From NCBI GenBank assembly GCA_002342225.1, contig DDPO01000133.1, forward strand, positions 1 through 15,369: a stretch of DNA of 15,369 bases. The letters run 5' to 3'. This document shows positions 14,676-15,369 of this stretch, piece by piece. Below the pieces are notes generated by a model that ran no database searches, was not told the origin of the DNA, and saw nothing but the letters and a program-made list of their open reading frames with translations. Source of the DNA: Bdellovibrionaceae bacterium UBA2466. GTDB taxonomy: Bacteria; Bdellovibrionota; FAC87; UBA2466. A program made the position numbers and the translations under genes. How positions within the stretch are numbered: the stretch's first letter is position 1; each line of letters begins with the position of its first letter.

Positions 14676-14705
14676 TTGACAAGCGGTTAACACGGTCGGT
14701 ATTTT
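14676..14705 (+). promoter_or_regulatory. Promoter for the dioxygenase gene, predicting a near-leaderless mRNA
   Basis: A perfect TTGACA at 14676-14681, an 18-bp spacer and TATTTT at 14700-14705 form a good sigma70-type promoter in the 58-bp gap after trmD. The expected transcription start is near 14712, about 2 nt before the ATG at 14714. The only ribosome-site-like sequence is AGAG at 14706-14709, which would mostly lie upstream of the predicted transcript. Confidence 0.6.
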
Positions 14706-14713
14706 AGAGCAAT

Positions 14714-15369
14714 ATGACTGACTTTGACGCACTAAAAATTATCGGTTTTGACTATGTTGAGTTTGCCGTTTCAGATATCGACAAAGCCCTAGAACTTTAT
14801 CTTCGTATGGGTTTTGAAAAAGCCGGCACAAGAGAAATTCATGAAAGAAAACTAAAATCCTATCGAGTTAACCAAAATAATATCAATATCGTTTTGAGCC
14901 AAAGCCTAGATCCTAAAGACCCAGTCGCTAAGTTTCATCAATCACATGGCGATGGGATCATGACAGTTGCTTTTCTATGTGAAGATGCTGTTTCAGCGCT
15001 CGAAATCGCAGTTTCTAGGGGAGCTCAAGTTGCAGAGGCACCCCGCTCTTACCAAAAAGATTTTGGTTCAGTGACTCAAGCATCTATCAAAGCCTTTGGA
15101 GATGTTAGACACGAATTCATTTCGCGAAAAGGCAACCTGTTCGCAGAAGGTTTTGATGTCCCCTACAAAGTAACCAGCCATGGATTTGGCCTCATGGGAA
15201 TTGACCATGTCACTAATAATGTCGGCAAAGGTGAAATGGAGGGCTGGGCTAACTATTACGAAAAAATATTTGGTCTAAAAAACACCCGTTTCTTTGATAT
15301 CCACACTCAGCGCACGGGCCTTTACTCCAAAGTCATGGAAAGTCCCAATAACGTCATCAAAATGCCTGT
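14714..15369 (+). CDS. hppD: 4-hydroxyphenylpyruvate dioxygenase (partial, 3' end cut by window)
   Basis: This Fe(II) enzyme of the VOC fold converts 4-hydroxyphenylpyruvate to homogentisate in tyrosine breakdown or pigment/quinone formation. Only the first 218 codons are in the window; no stop is reached. The N-terminal non-catalytic VOC domain (about 8-140: GFDYVEFAV, then SHGDGIMTVAFLCED at 77-91) is followed by the start of the catalytic domain with GIDHVTNNV (162-170), in which His165 is the first iron ligand. WANYYEKIFGL (178-188) is also typical of the family. The two further iron ligands would lie beyond the edge. Hydroxymandelate synthase is a close relative and cannot be fully excluded without the C-terminus. 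The gene has its own promoter and is probably not part of the trmD operon. Confidence 0.9.
   Translation, partial: MTDFDALKIIGFDYVEFAVSDIDKALELYLRMGFEKAGTREIHERKLKSYRVNQNNINIVLSQSLDPKDPVAKFHQSHGDGIMTVAFLCEDAVSALEIAVSRGAQVAEAPRSYQKDFGSVTQASIKAFGDVRHEFISRKGNLFAEGFDVPYKVTSHGFGLMGIDHVTNNVGKGEMEGWANYYEKIFGLKNTRFFDIHTQRTGLYSKVMESPNNVIKMP

Noticed and set aside
1..15369. CRISPR arrays, tRNA/rRNA genes, insertion sequences, prophage or toxin-antitoxin genes
   Set aside because: No spaced direct repeats, cloverleaf-like segments, transposase motifs or inverted terminal repeats were seen; the window is almost filled by recognisable chromosomal genes.

Overview
The window reads as ordinary chromosomal DNA of a Gram-negative bacterium with moderate, slightly AT-leaning composition. 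ExbB/ExbD-type energy-transfer proteins and a type IV prepilin peptidase indicate a double-membrane cell. The mix of a K+-independent membrane pyrophosphatase, TldD/TldE, a C45 hydrolase and 4-hydroxyphenylpyruvate dioxygenase next to ffh/rpsP/trmD would suit Bdellovibrionota or another deltaproteobacterium-like lineage. That placement is inference; nothing seen here proves it. No mobile element, CRISPR array, rRNA or tRNA gene, or prophage was recognised.

Layout. (1) 39-2060, plus strand: a tight operon-like run of prepilin peptidase, UDP-glucose 4-epimerase-like enzyme and a 73-residue Cys/His-rich protein. (2) 2061-4373: a proton-pumping pyrophosphatase with its own candidate promoter, a 13-nt palindrome inside that promoter, and a strong intrinsic terminator. 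(3) 4459-5516: an exbB-exbD pair without a visible tonB/tolA/pal partner. (4) 5520-7223, minus strand: a C45-family N-terminal-nucleophile hydrolase with a TPR-like C-terminus, convergent with exbD with only 3 bp between the stop codons. (5) 7315-11281: a four-gene run of a polytopic membrane protein, TldD, TldE and MsrA, with overlapping ends throughout. (6) 11374-14655: the SRP/ribosome/tRNA-modification cluster ffh, rpsP, khpA, rimM, trmD. (7) 14714 to the window end: a partial 4-hydroxyphenylpyruvate dioxygenase gene where rplS would often be found.

How it works together. The last cluster is a conserved translation block: targeting (Ffh), small-subunit protein S16, an RNA-binding KH protein, a 16S maturation factor (RimM) and the m1G37 tRNA methyltransferase (TrmD). 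TldD and TldE form one heteromeric metalloprotease, and MsrA sits at the end of their transcript. ExbB and ExbD form one proton-driven motor, and the pyrophosphatase also acts on the proton gradient.

The most notable signal is in gene starts. Most genes have a clear Shine-Dalgarno sequence. The genes starting at 11374 and 14714 (plus strand), and more weakly the divergent pair starting at 7315 (plus) and 7223 (minus), have no convincing Shine-Dalgarno and instead a -10-like hexamer ending only 7-9 nt before the start codon, which predicts leaderless mRNAs. A second notable signal is an apparent Sec signal peptide for MsrA encoded in a second frame inside the 3' end of tldE. I did not find a convincing new multi-gene system.
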